This document shows positions 12,024-20,862 of a stretch of 32,196 nt of DNA, piece by piece; position 1 is the first letter of the stretch, and each line of letters starts with the position of its first letter. Both the position numbers and the translations under genes were made by a program. The stretch spans positions 1 to 32,196 of IMG/VR virus record IMGVR_UViG_3300043392_000003. One strand, written 5' to 3'. Source of the stretch: a virus. Under the pieces are notes generated by a model. It did no database searches. It was given only the letters and a program-made list of their open reading frames with translations, and was not told the origin of the DNA.

Positions 12024-13234
12024 ACTATTAACAAAAAATATATCCCCCTGTTTAGCGAAAGTAGTAGATACTTCGTTATAACGGGGGGGCGATAAGTGGG
12101 AGCGGGAAATCGTTTGCACTAAACTCATTTCTTTTGCTTCTAACGTACGAAGTAGGCCATACCATACTATTTACTCGTTACACATTAACATCTGCTCATA
12201 TCTCAATTATTCCCGAATTTGTAGAGAAGATTGAGATGGCTGATTTGCATAACGACTTCAGCATTACCAAAGATGAGATTATAAATCTTCGTACTGGTAG
12301 CAAGATTCTATTCAAAGGAATTAAGACATCTTCAGGAACTCAAACTGCAAACTTGAAATCGTTACAAGGTGTTACGACTTGGATTCTTGATGAGGCAGAA
12401 GAATTAGTTGAGGAGGATATATTTGATAAGATTGACTTATCAGTTCGTAATTCCCAAAAACAAAATAGGGTTATACTTATTTTGAATCCGACTACTAAGG
12501 AACATTTTATCTACAATAGATTCTTTGAGCAAAACGGAGTTGAAGCTGGAGAAACATTAACCAAAGGAGATACGACTTATATCCATACTACTTACCAAGA
12601 TAATATTGAATATCTTTCTGAATCATTTTTAAATCAGATTGAGGCATTAAAGAAAAACAATCCAAAGAAGTTTGAACATACTATTCTTGGTGGGTGGCTT
12701 GACAAAGCAGAGGGAGTTGTATTTACGAATTGGCGATTCGGAGATTTCAATCCTGACAAACTGCAAACATCATTTGGGCAAGACTTTGGATTCTCTATCG
12801 ATCCAACTACATTGGTAGAGGTAGCAATTGACAAGAATAAGCGCAAGATATACGTTAAGGAGCATTTGTATAAGCCTAAGCTAACTACTTCAGAGATTGC
12901 CATAATTAACAAGCAAGTATGCGGAGGCAATTTGATTATTGCGGATAGTGCAGAGCCAAGACTAATTGCTGAATTGCAAAGTCAAAAGTGCAACATTCAG
13001 CCAACTGAAAAAGGAGCTGGAAGTATATCAGCTGGTATTGCTTTGATGCAAGACTACGAAATTATCTTAGAGCCTAACAGCTCAAACATTGCAAAGGAAT
13101 TTAATAACTATATTTATTCGGATAAGAAATCAGGCTTGGTAATTGACAACTTTAATCACGCTATTGATGCTATACGATACAATGTCTTTTATCACTTATC
13201 TAATCCAAGCAAAGGTCAATACTTTGTGTATTAG
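12018..13234 (+). CDS. terL: Terminase large subunit, reading frame broken in the Walker A motif
   Basis: The ATG at 12018 encodes MITINKKYIPLFSESSRYFV-ITGGR and meets TAA at 12093. The -1 frame continues SGSGKSFALNSFLLLL to 13234. A -1 slip on GGGGGGG (12083-12089) gives a 405-aa protein with ITGGAISGSGKS. Removing 5 nt (12091-12095) gives 403 aa with the canonical ITGGRGSGKS. The rest is intact: Walker B WILDEAEE, coupling motif, nuclease Asp residues in QDFGFSIDPT, IIADSAEPR and HAIDAIRY. No ATG or GTG exists upstream of the motif in the second frame. The enzyme pumps DNA into the prohead and is essential, so a rescue mechanism or a sequence error is expected. Confidence 0.85.
12083..12089 (+). 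other. Possible -1 slippery heptamer G GGG GGG in terL
   Basis: In the phase of the 12018 ATG the codons are ACG GGG GGG CGA TAA, so G GGG GGG fits the X XXY YYZ rule exactly and a stop follows one codon later. Slipping by -1 re-reads GCG ATA AGT and enters the rest of terL. A homopolymer of seven is also a place for indel error. Confidence 0.45.
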
Positions 13235-13237
13235 AGT

Positions 13238-13263
13238 AACAAATAAAAACTTAACTCGTTTAT
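13238..13263 (+). promoter_or_regulatory. Bipartite late motif AACAAA-N12-TCGTTTAT before the tail chaperone gene
   Basis: AACAAA (13238-13243) and TCGTTTAT (13256-13263) separated by 12 nt, then AAATT and ATG 13269. The AAC-N16-CGT spacing is like that of ECF sigma promoters (-35 AAC, -10 CGT). If it is a promoter, transcription would start at or next to the ATG. Confidence 0.5.
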
Positions 13264-13268
13264 AAATT

Positions 13269-13934
13269 ATGAAAGTAGAAATTACTATTCCTACGGATTT
13301 AAGCGAAGTGCCATTGGCTCGCTATCAAAAGTTTTTAAAGATTGCGGAGAACAACGAAGATTCGGAATTCTTGCATCACAAAATGATTGAGATATTTTGC
13401 GGGATAGATTTAAAGCTTGTTCCTCAAATTAAATACAAGGACATATTGGATATTAATGGCATCCTAACAAATATGTTCAATAAAGACCATAAGCTTGTGA
13501 AAACTTTTAAGCTTGGTGGAGTTGAGTTTGGATTCATTCCAAATATGGAGGACATTACATCAGGGGAATATATGGATTTAGATACATATATTAACGACTG
13601 GAAAGAGTTACATAAGGCAATGGCAGTCTTATATAGACCAATTAAAACGAAGATTGGTAATAAATATACGATTGAGCCTTACTTGGGATCGGATGCTTAC
13701 TCCGATGTAATGAAGAATGCGCCATTAGATGTTGTTTTAGGAGCAAGGGTTTTTTTTTATCATTTAGGGAACGAGTTACTGAAAAGTACGTTGACCTATT
13801 TGGAGGGGAATCAGGAGGCAATGAGTATTCTGAACAAGCACAATTTGGGCAAAGATGGGGATGGTACTCCTCACTCTATGCTCTTGCTCAAGGCGATGTT
13901 AGAAGATTTGATGATATTACCAAGCTTTCTCTAA
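13269..13934 (+). CDS. Tail assembly chaperone, short (0-frame) product
   Basis: 221 aa. MKVEITIPTDLSEVPLARYQ, then YMDLDTYINDWKELHKAMAV, LYRPIKTKIGNKYTIEPYLG and MKNAPLDVVLGARVFFYHLG match the pattern of Bacteroidota phage tail chaperones (lambda gpG analogues), which hold the tape measure during tail tube assembly. The 0-frame ends HSMLLLKAMLEDLMILPSFL. Protein-like sequence continues in the -1 frame to 14014, giving the longer form. It starts 5 nt after the TCGTTTAT motif. Confidence 0.8.
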   Translation: MKVEITIPTDLSEVPLARYQKFLKIAENNEDSEFLHHKMIEIFCGIDLKLVPQIKYKDILDINGILTNMFNKDHKLVKTFKLGGVEFGFIPNMEDITSGEYMDLDTYINDWKELHKAMAVLYRPIKTKIGNKYTIEPYLGSDAYSDVMKNAPLDVVLGARVFFYHLGNELLKSTLTYLEGNQEAMSILNKHNLGKDGDGTPHSMLLLKAMLEDLMILPSFL

Positions 13935-14014
13935 ATCAGTGCCTAACTTGGCTAACATTTGAGAAACAAAAGAATGATTTAGAAGCGAAAATGATTAATA
14001 AGCAATTAAAATGA
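13751..14014 (+). CDS. Tail assembly chaperone -1 frameshift extension (gpGT-like)
   Basis: A run of nine T (13750-13758) in the phase GTT TTT TTT TAT offers a T TTT TTT slippery heptamer at 13751-13757. After a -1 slip the frame reads FRERVTEKYVDLFGGESG, then EYSEQAQFGQRWGWYSSLYA, LAQGDVRRFDDITKL and ends at TGA 14012-14014, making a 248-aa fusion. The WGWYSSLYALAQGD..FD..TKL segment is typical of T-domains of phage tail chaperones. The -1 frame has no start codon context of its own; the ATG of the next gene overlaps its stop (ATGA). The slip site itself is inferred. Confidence 0.75.
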   Translation, partial: FFLSFRERVTEKYVDLFGGESGGNEYSEQAQFGQRWGWYSSLYALAQGDVRRFDDITKLSLNQCLTWLTFEKQKNDLEAKMINKQLK

Positions 14015-14466
14015 ACGGATACTATTACTTAGTCAATAGGCTAAAGACTTACTTAAATGCTACTGGATTTATTAATTCAGTTTCTATTGGGGATATTTAC
14101 GACATTGACTTAAATAAGCAAACGATATTCCCTTTAACTCATATAATTGTTAATAATGCTACTCCTGATGAGCAAACTCTTTCATTCAATTTGTCCATTC
14201 TTTTTATGGATATTGTAGATGAGAGCAAGTCAGAAACAACTTCTTTATTTGAGGGCAATGATAATACTCACGATGTTTTAAATACTCAATTATCAATCGG
14301 GAATAGATTGTATTTGGATTTAATTCGTGGGGAGCTATTTGATGAATTGGTGCAAGTTACTGGCACTCCATCATTCGAGCCATTTGTTGATAGATTCGAA
14401 AATAAGATTGCAGGATGGACATTAACTTTTGATGTAAGCATTCCTCAAGATATGACCATTTGCTAA
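14011..14466 (+). CDS. Tail terminator/completion-like protein
   Basis: 151 aa. YYYLVNRLKTYLNATGFINS, then IFPLTHIIVNNATPDEQTLS, FNLSILFMDIVDESKSETTS and a C-terminal WTLTFDVSIPQDM. An N-terminal helix followed by a beta-sheet with 'hxhxhxhhDxhD' strands is the fold pattern of tail terminator proteins. It overlaps the chaperone extension and the next gene by short ATGA/TAATG junctions. Assigned from pattern and context. Confidence 0.65.
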   Translation: MNGYYYLVNRLKTYLNATGFINSVSIGDIYDIDLNKQTIFPLTHIIVNNATPDEQTLSFNLSILFMDIVDESKSETTSLFEGNDNTHDVLNTQLSIGNRLYLDLIRGELFDELVQVTGTPSFEPFVDRFENKIAGWTLTFDVSIPQDMTIC

Positions 14467-14996
14467 TGGAATTAAAAAATACTTATGCGCTTGTAAAGAA
14501 GTATAGGGATTATGTGGTGCAACAATCCAAGTCAAACTTGACAAGGACAAAGCACAATAATACGAAGTCTTTGTACAACTCAATTAAAGGCGATATTTTA
14601 ATTGAAGATAAGTATGCTGTTGTAGGATTCAGAATGAACGACTACGGGCAATACTTGGATCAAGGTGTTAAAGGAAAGACAAGCGGAAACAAAGCTCCAA
14701 ATTCAGTATTTAAATTTAGCAAAGGTGGAAGCGGAGGATTAACACAAGGAATAAATAAATGGGTTAAGCAAAAAGGCATTCAATTTAGGGATAAAAAAAC
14801 GGGTAAGTTCTTGAGCTACGATTCAACAGCTTTCTTAATTACTCGTAGCATTTGGCATAAAGGATTAGAATCTACTTTGTTTTTTACCAAGCCATTCCAA
14901 GCTGGATATAAAAAGTACATTGAGAACGATATGATTAACTCCTTTGCAGCAGATGTTGATACTTTAGTAGATTATAATTTAACGAATACGAAATGA
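14466..14996 (+). CDS. HK97 gp10-like tail completion protein
   Basis: 176 aa from ATG 14466 (TAATG overlap); a TTG at 14460 is less likely. N-terminal helix, then YAVVGFRMNDYGQYLDQGVK, a Gly-rich part (KGGSGGLTQGINKWVKQKGI), RDKKTGKFLSYDSTAFLITR and FTKPFQAGYKKYIENDMIN. The 'YGxYLDxGVKG' and 'FLITRSIWHKGLESTLFFTKPF' features are typical of gp10-like neck/tail completion proteins in Bacteroidota phages. Ends with an ATGA overlap into the next tail gene. Confidence 0.7.
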   Translation: MELKNTYALVKKYRDYVVQQSKSNLTRTKHNNTKSLYNSIKGDILIEDKYAVVGFRMNDYGQYLDQGVKGKTSGNKAPNSVFKFSKGGSGGLTQGINKWVKQKGIQFRDKKTGKFLSYDSTAFLITRSIWHKGLESTLFFTKPFQAGYKKYIENDMINSFAADVDTLVDYNLTNTK

Positions 14997-16063
14997 TAAT
15001 TAATGCAAGAAGTCCATATTTTATTTTAATAGATGAAAGTGGGCAAGTAGGAAGTAAGATTGAAATATTTCTTTGGAATGCTCCAGCTTCAGTACCAGCT
15101 TCAGCTACTTATACTTTAAGTAAGCGAAATGCTTCAGCTACTCAAACCGAAAATAGCTACAATATATCTTCTTTTATTCGTGAATATATTGACAACATAG
15201 CTCCAACTGAATCGAATAATTCAATGTGGTGCAATGTAAGAGTTAAGAGATACAAGGAAACTACTTATGGATCGTACACATTAGTAGATACTATTGACTA
15301 TGTTGGAGTAAATGGATATACAAAGTATTTAGATGGATATAATTCTACTGATGCTTCAAATGCTTTTGTAGTGCTTGCAGATACAGCAAAGGAAATTCAA
15401 TATACTTTAGGCAACATTCCTTTTGTCAATGTTATAGTTAATACTGCTTTAGGGGATAAGGTAGACATTAGCTATAAAGATTTGAATGGAAGAAATGAGG
15501 CATTAACAATTTTGATTAATACTTCTGATGCTGCTACCAAAAATATGTTATCAATTCCATTTAGCACTTCATCGGTTAAGTATAAAAATGGAAATACATT
15601 AACGATTCGTTATTGGTCAGGTGGAGTTGTAGTTATTACTAAAACATTTAGAGTTACTCCAGTTTGTGAAGTTAAATATACTCCAGTAGTATGTTCATTT
15701 GTAAATCGTTTTGGTGGTTGGCAATTCTTGAGCTTCTTTAAGGCTCAAACTAATTCAATCAGTACGGAATCGACTACTTATAAGATGATGCCTGATGCGA
15801 TTGATTATAATACAAGCAGACCACAAAGCACTTCATTTAATATTAATGGAAGTCAATCAGTAGTATTAAATACTGGATGGGTTAATGAGAATTATTCAGA
15901 TTTAATCCAAGACTTGATTTTAGCTGAAACAATTTTACTTGATGGCAAGCCAGTAGAATGCAAGACAACAAGCACAAGCTTAAAAACTGCATTGATGGAT
16001 CGTAACATCAATTATACAATGGAATTTGAATATGCTTATAGCTTAATTAACAATGTAATTTAA
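14993..16063 (+). CDS. Tail tip/baseplate protein (Bacteroidota phage type)
   Basis: 356 aa, beta-rich. Begins MIINARSPYFILIDESGQVG with SKIEIFLWNAPASVPASATY, then repeated beta-sandwich-like strands and a C-terminal ALMDRNINYTMEFEYAYSLI. The N-terminal 'RSPYFI..DE' opening is recurrent in Bacteroidota siphophage tail modules. Likely a distal tail or tip protein. Overlap TAATG with the next tip gene supports joint assembly. No catalytic motif. Confidence 0.65.
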   Translation: MIINARSPYFILIDESGQVGSKIEIFLWNAPASVPASATYTLSKRNASATQTENSYNISSFIREYIDNIAPTESNNSMWCNVRVKRYKETTYGSYTLVDTIDYVGVNGYTKYLDGYNSTDASNAFVVLADTAKEIQYTLGNIPFVNVIVNTALGDKVDISYKDLNGRNEALTILINTSDAATKNMLSIPFSTSSVKYKNGNTLTIRYWSGGVVVITKTFRVTPVCEVKYTPVVCSFVNRFGGWQFLSFFKAQTNSISTESTTYKMMPDAIDYNTSRPQSTSFNINGSQSVVLNTGWVNENYSDLIQDLILAETILLDGKPVECKTTSTSLKTALMDRNINYTMEFEYAYSLINNVI

Positions 16064-18282
16064 TGGTAATAGTTGGAGTATATATTTATGTTGATGGAGT
16101 TGCTAAAAGACTTGAGCTTTTTAAGGATGAAACAATTAGCATCACAAGCACAATCCAAGATGTAAATGACATTGGTAAAGTCTTTACTGATTTTAGTCAA
16201 TCGTTTACTGTTCCCGCTTCAGATGTCAACAACTCTATCTTTAAGCATTGGTACGAAAATGCTATTGATAATGGATTTGATGCAAGAAAAAGAGTTGATG
16301 GCTATATTGAGCTTGATACTATTCCATTCAGAAAAGGAAAGATTCAAATTGAAAAAGCGCAATACAAGAATGGAGTATTGGACAATTACCAAATTACTTT
16401 TATCGGTAGTTTGATTAGCTTAAAAGATGCTTTTGCTGGCAAGCAATTAAAGGACATTGACTTTAGCTCATATGACTTTGCATATAGTGGAACTGTAGTA
16501 AAAACTCGTGTAACTACTTTAGCAAATCTTGATATTAAATTCCCTTTAATCAGCTCGAAGAATGTTTGGCAATATGGAGGAGGCGGAGCTGCTGTAAGCA
16601 ATTGGGATATATCAAATACTGCAACACCAATTTATACTTCGGATTTATTTCCCGCAATGAAAGTTGCAAGTATATTTGATGCTATTGCTAATGATTTAGG
16701 ATTAACATTTCAAGGGGATTTCTTGACTGATTCAAGATTTACTCGTGCTTTCTTGTGGCTAAAAAATACTGACTTATTCGAGCAGAAGTTTAGAGTTACA
16801 AAAATTAACTTCCAAACAAATACTTCGACTACTGGCACTCAAGGAATGTTCAATGTACTAACTGATACATTAACTTATACAAAGCCTACATCGCCAGCTT
16901 ATTTAAGTCAAAGCCATATTACTTTTACATTTACTTCTTCAGGTACTCCATTTACTTTTTATGTTTATCGTAACGGAATTAAACTAAGCGAGCAGAGCTA
17001 TGTTACACAAACTTCGCCAATGTACTTGGAAGCTCCTCTTGGCGAATCAGGAGCTTACACATTTCATATATCAGCTACTTCTCCAGTAACTTATACTTCG
17101 GTTTATTACTTTGAAACAAAAGTAGGCACTACAGTAACAAGCGATGTAACTGTAACTCAAAGTACAAGCCAAACTACGGATACTATTTTGAATGTTGCTT
17201 CTTATATGCCTGATATGAGCTTGGAAGAATTCTTTATGGGAATTCTAAAGATGTTTAATCTTACTTGCTATTCGGTTGAGGATTCGATATTCAAAATTGA
17301 GCAGATTGAATCTTGGTATAATGCTGGTCAAATTAAAGACATTTCTAAGTATGTTGTAACTGATGAAATTACCATTGCAAGACAAAAGGCTTATAAGCAA
17401 ATAAAATTCAATTACGAGCCAAGTGAAAGCTTCATGAATAAGCAATACTTATCTATTGCTAATCATGAATACGGGAATTTAAATTACGAATTGGATAGCG
17501 ATGGCTATGAGTACAAGATTGAAGTGCCATTTGAAAACTTGTTATTTCAAAAGTTTACTGGTACTGACTTGCAAGTTGGCTATTCTTTAAAAGTAGGATT
17601 TGATAATTACATACCAAAGCCAGTTATTTTGTATGAATATGGATCGTTAACTTCTACTTCGTTTAAAATAAACGATGGCTCTACAACAACGACTGCTTTG
17701 GCTTACAATGTATTCGGGCAAGACACTAATATTTCAAGTGTTAATTGGTCAATAAATTTTGGAGCTGAACAATCAAGCTTTACAAATTTCATTGAAACTA
17801 ATACTTTGTATGCTAATTACTACGATGATTACATTACGAATATCTTTAGTGTAAAGGCTCGAATTGTAAGCATTAAAGCGATTATGCCAATTCCTTTTTT
17901 AACTGCCTTAAACTTAAACGATAGGCTTGTAATAAGGGATAAGCGATACACTATTAACTCATATACTACTGATTTAACTACTGGCGAGGTAAGTCTTGAG
18001 TTAATTAATGATTTTAGAGTTGATACGGAAGCTCCTCCAGTTCCTACAACTGAATGGTACGAGCTTTACAATTGTGAAGATGCTTCAGTTGCTTATTCAG
18101 AGGAATATACAATTGGCGATTTTGTAATTGATGAACGAGTTACAAATGGCGCAGATACTTATACAATTAGTTCGGTATTGACAAGCGAGCCAAGCGGTAC
18201 TTTATTAGCTATTACAACAACTGGCGAATCAGGTTGCCCAACAATTACAAACGAATCAATTACATACTACACTTTATACTAA
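16063..18282 (+). CDS. Large tail tip/hub protein
   Basis: 739 aa. N-terminal part (residues 1-110) reads RLELFKDETISITSTIQDVN, FTDFSQSFTVPASDVN and GYIELDTIPFRKGKIQIEKA, like the inner ring of tail hubs. The middle (about 260-380) is a Thr/Ser-rich beta insertion. Around 400-640 comes a hub-like section (MSLEEFFMGILKMFNLTCYS, ending LNLNDRLVIRDKRYTINSYT). The last 80 residues contain a Cys/Asp-rich small domain (YELYNCEDASVAYSEEY) that may be a receptor-contact or carbohydrate-binding element. Exact role unknown. Confidence 0.65.
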   Translation: MVIVGVYIYVDGVAKRLELFKDETISITSTIQDVNDIGKVFTDFSQSFTVPASDVNNSIFKHWYENAIDNGFDARKRVDGYIELDTIPFRKGKIQIEKAQYKNGVLDNYQITFIGSLISLKDAFAGKQLKDIDFSSYDFAYSGTVVKTRVTTLANLDIKFPLISSKNVWQYGGGGAAVSNWDISNTATPIYTSDLFPAMKVASIFDAIANDLGLTFQGDFLTDSRFTRAFLWLKNTDLFEQKFRVTKINFQTNTSTTGTQGMFNVLTDTLTYTKPTSPAYLSQSHITFTFTSSGTPFTFYVYRNGIKLSEQSYVTQTSPMYLEAPLGESGAYTFHISATSPVTYTSVYYFETKVGTTVTSDVTVTQSTSQTTDTILNVASYMPDMSLEEFFMGILKMFNLTCYSVEDSIFKIEQIESWYNAGQIKDISKYVVTDEITIARQKAYKQIKFNYEPSESFMNKQYLSIANHEYGNLNYELDSDGYEYKIEVPFENLLFQKFTGTDLQVGYSLKVGFDNYIPKPVILYEYGSLTSTSFKINDGSTTTTALAYNVFGQDTNISSVNWSINFGAEQSSFTNFIETNTLYANYYDDYITNIFSVKARIVSIKAIMPIPFLTALNLNDRLVIRDKRYTINSYTTDLTTGEVSLELINDFRVDTEAPPVPTTEWYELYNCEDASVAYSEEYTIGDFVIDERVTNGADTYTISSVLTSEPSGTLLAITTTGESGCPTITNESITYYTLY

Positions 18283-18286
18283 TAAA

Positions 18287-20713
18287 ATGGCATTCACTTC
18301 ACTTTCAGATGCAAGGACAAAATTAACGAATCTTGACCAAGATGTCAATTCTGCTATTTTATATGCAAACAATAGCTTGTTGGATTCAACTACAACATTT
18401 TATACAAACGTAGAAAAAACCAATTTAGCTCCAGCTGGTAACTATGTAATTCCTACTCCACAATTCAAGTCTTACTATGTTACTTTAAATAGTAGTGGCA
18501 AAATTGTAGGAACAGCTCAAGAGCTTCTTGAATCAACTACCGATGTAAGTTGGGTTGATGATTCAATTATTCAATATCCACAAGGCATTCAGGTTTCAAA
18601 TAACTACTTTGGAAACTGGTGGTGGGGAACGGATATGTCGCTTGATTCAAGCAATAGATTAACCGATGCACTTTGGACACAAAAGCCAAATGAATCTGAT
18701 GTTAAAAAATGGCAAGTAGATTACGCTGAATATCGTACTGATGCTTTGACAAATATAGATTTATCAGACATGAAAGGTTACGATTTAAAAATCACGATTG
18801 GTAAATGGGGAACAAATAACTTTGATGGAGATATAATTGCTGGGTTTGAAGTTGATAATTTCACTTTTCCGATTGTACATCTTGCAGCAGATAGAAATCG
18901 TGCAACTACGGTAGGGAGTTTAAAGTATTATTTTAGACCAGATTACTTCTTTCCAAAGGAAGACTTTAAGCATATTAGCTATTTTAGGAGATTCCCAAAT
19001 ACATTGCCTATTTTAGACAAGAATGGCAATCAAAAGGACTTTATATCCGTATTAAATCCTATTCTTGATTGTGTAGTTAAGGATTCAGGTACATTTGGAA
19101 GTACAACAAGACAATGGAGAACATCAACAAGAAATAATAAAGGATATACATATTCTTCAATGTTGTATCTTAAAAATTTCGTTAATGGCACTCCAAGTAA
19201 TTCAGATTACTTTATGCGTAAAGATTTGAATCCAACAAGAGATTCAAATAATATATTGCACTTTGTGCCAATAAATAAACGACACGTTTTTGATGGAGAT
19301 TCTTGGATTAAATCAGCAAGCGGACACGTTAGAGGAATAACTCCTAATTTTAATAATGCTACTGATGTAAGTTATATTTGTGCATTAATTGAATCTTTGG
19401 CAGTATTGCCTGATGATAGAGCAGATTGGCGTTATTCAGTTTATGGAGTAGGTATTAAAACTTATGCAGAAATTAATCCTTATGAATGGACTTTAGTACC
19501 ATATGAAGGAAGTTATAATTATACTGCTCCAGCAACATTGTTTTTAAATTTCTTTAATCCAAATGGTACTGCTGACAATCCAGTTAATGAATCAACTGGA
19601 ATAAACTTACAATTCGATTTTGAATATGTTGCTGGCTTTGGAAGAGATAGCTTTTTAATAGGTTCAATTTATAAGCAAATTTGGGAAAATTGTAAGGCTC
19701 ATTCTATTGCTCAAAATTGGCAAGCAAGCGGAGGAGTTTATCCTCGTTTAAGCAATTATGCGGAAGGATTATATCAAAGAGGTTTTCAAGGTAATAATGG
19801 AAATGGTTTTATTTCAGTAGTTGACCATACAATTAATGAAGTAAAAGCTACTGGCTTATACGATGATTATAAAAATTATTACCTATTAGGCACAAAAAGT
19901 AAATCAGCAGTTTATTACCATCGTTTTTACGAAGGAGCTATTGATGTTTACGATTCTTTTTATGTGGCTAATTATGTCAATATGGGCAGACCAAATTGGT
20001 TACTTTATGCCTTTGTACATAACTACGACATTACTCGTAAATTACTTGTAGATATTTTAGGAGCTGAAGCTGCAAAAACGAAAAAAGTAATGGGATATTT
20101 TTGGGCATTACAAGAGCCTAATAAAGCAGATTTTTACTTTGCTCGTACTGGTGTTCAAAATGGTTCGATGTTAGGATATAGACCAAGCGTAGCTCCATCA
20201 ATGAATCAATCTCTTGCAGTTTGGTCGTTTGCCTATGGTGATGGTCTTTACTTATGGTCACCATCTCCAATGCCTATTGGCGGGGAATATAATCACGATA
20301 GAGTAAACAATGACAATCCGCTAGTTTATTATTGGGGGGATTTAGGTATTGCAGACAATGGATTATATGATTGGTTTCATATCGGATATTGGCAAGTGAT
20401 GCAAAATAGAGATATTGTTGGAGCATCAACAAGCTGGTTAAGACCACAAATTTATTGGAATGGTGCTTGGACTTCTGACACGGATGCAGATAGCTCAAAT
20501 ATTCCAGTTATGCTTTGCCAAGCTAAAGCTCCCATTTCGGCTTATAAAGTTTCAGCAGATGGAAGCGAAGCGTTGCTAATTATTACAAATCCATTTAATA
20601 ATGGTTATACTAAAGCAACACATCAAATAAGATTGCCACATATTTCAGGCACTCCTACTTATAATGTTGATACTTGGGGACAATATACATCAGTAATTAG
20701 AATAACGCTATGA
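18287..20713 (+). CDS. Large tail-module protein of unknown family, possible receptor-binding or glycan-processing protein
   Basis: 808 aa, very rich in Trp, Tyr and Asn, no signal peptide. N-terminus (1-110) looks like an attachment region; residues 120-250 form a beta domain (YDLKITIGKWGTNNFDGDII). The long central part (300-720) includes GDSWIKSASGHVRGITPNF, VAGFGRDSFLIGSIYKQIWE and GYFWALQEPNKADFYF, reminiscent of alpha/beta barrel glycosidases. The C-terminus (SALLIITNPFNN-like beta strands, QIRLPHISGTPTYNVDTWGQ) resembles the beta-sandwich that closes such enzymes. It sits between tip and tape measure genes. No family assigned; enzymatic activity is a hypothesis. Confidence 0.6.
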   Translation: MAFTSLSDARTKLTNLDQDVNSAILYANNSLLDSTTTFYTNVEKTNLAPAGNYVIPTPQFKSYYVTLNSSGKIVGTAQELLESTTDVSWVDDSIIQYPQGIQVSNNYFGNWWWGTDMSLDSSNRLTDALWTQKPNESDVKKWQVDYAEYRTDALTNIDLSDMKGYDLKITIGKWGTNNFDGDIIAGFEVDNFTFPIVHLAADRNRATTVGSLKYYFRPDYFFPKEDFKHISYFRRFPNTLPILDKNGNQKDFISVLNPILDCVVKDSGTFGSTTRQWRTSTRNNKGYTYSSMLYLKNFVNGTPSNSDYFMRKDLNPTRDSNNILHFVPINKRHVFDGDSWIKSASGHVRGITPNFNNATDVSYICALIESLAVLPDDRADWRYSVYGVGIKTYAEINPYEWTLVPYEGSYNYTAPATLFLNFFNPNGTADNPVNESTGINLQFDFEYVAGFGRDSFLIGSIYKQIWENCKAHSIAQNWQASGGVYPRLSNYAEGLYQRGFQGNNGNGFISVVDHTINEVKATGLYDDYKNYYLLGTKSKSAVYYHRFYEGAIDVYDSFYVANYVNMGRPNWLLYAFVHNYDITRKLLVDILGAEAAKTKKVMGYFWALQEPNKADFYFARTGVQNGSMLGYRPSVAPSMNQSLAVWSFAYGDGLYLWSPSPMPIGGEYNHDRVNNDNPLVYYWGDLGIADNGLYDWFHIGYWQVMQNRDIVGASTSWLRPQIYWNGAWTSDTDADSSNIPVMLCQAKAPISAYKVSADGSEALLIITNPFNNGYTKATHQIRLPHISGTPTYNVDTWGQYTSVIRITL

Positions 20714-20862
20714 TAAAAAAGATACTTGATTTACTTATCGCTTTAGACCATTATGGTCAATCGGAAGTAATAGAAATTGCCAAAGGCAAGTATGAATTGC
20801 CTAACACATTTAAAAAAGGATACAAGCAAATTAAAAGACAAATAAAATGGCAAAAACAGTAG
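20710..20862 (+). CDS. Small basic hypothetical protein (50 aa)
   Basis: MIKKILDLLIALDHYGQSEV, then IEIAKGKYELPNTFKKGYKQ and a basic end. ATG overlaps the stop of the 808-aa gene (ATGA) and the 3' end overlaps the tape measure start by 16 nt, so it is probably translated in the late operon. Helical; no known family. Confidence 0.6.
   Translation: MIKKILDLLIALDHYGQSEVIEIAKGKYELPNTFKKGYKQIKRQIKWQKQ

Noticed and set aside
11461-12140. Group I intron or intein in terL
   Set aside because: The HNH gene lies before the TerL start codon and the terL break is only a few nucleotides; there is no intron-sized insertion, no P/Q/R/S core and no intein motif.
12095-13234. Independent translation of the second terL frame from an internal start
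   Set aside because: The first possible start is TTG 12134, after the Walker A Lys, so the product would lack the ATPase P-loop.
20274-20498. Minus-strand frame inside the 808-aa gene
   Set aside because: Shadow of a long continuous + strand frame; no start context or neighbours.
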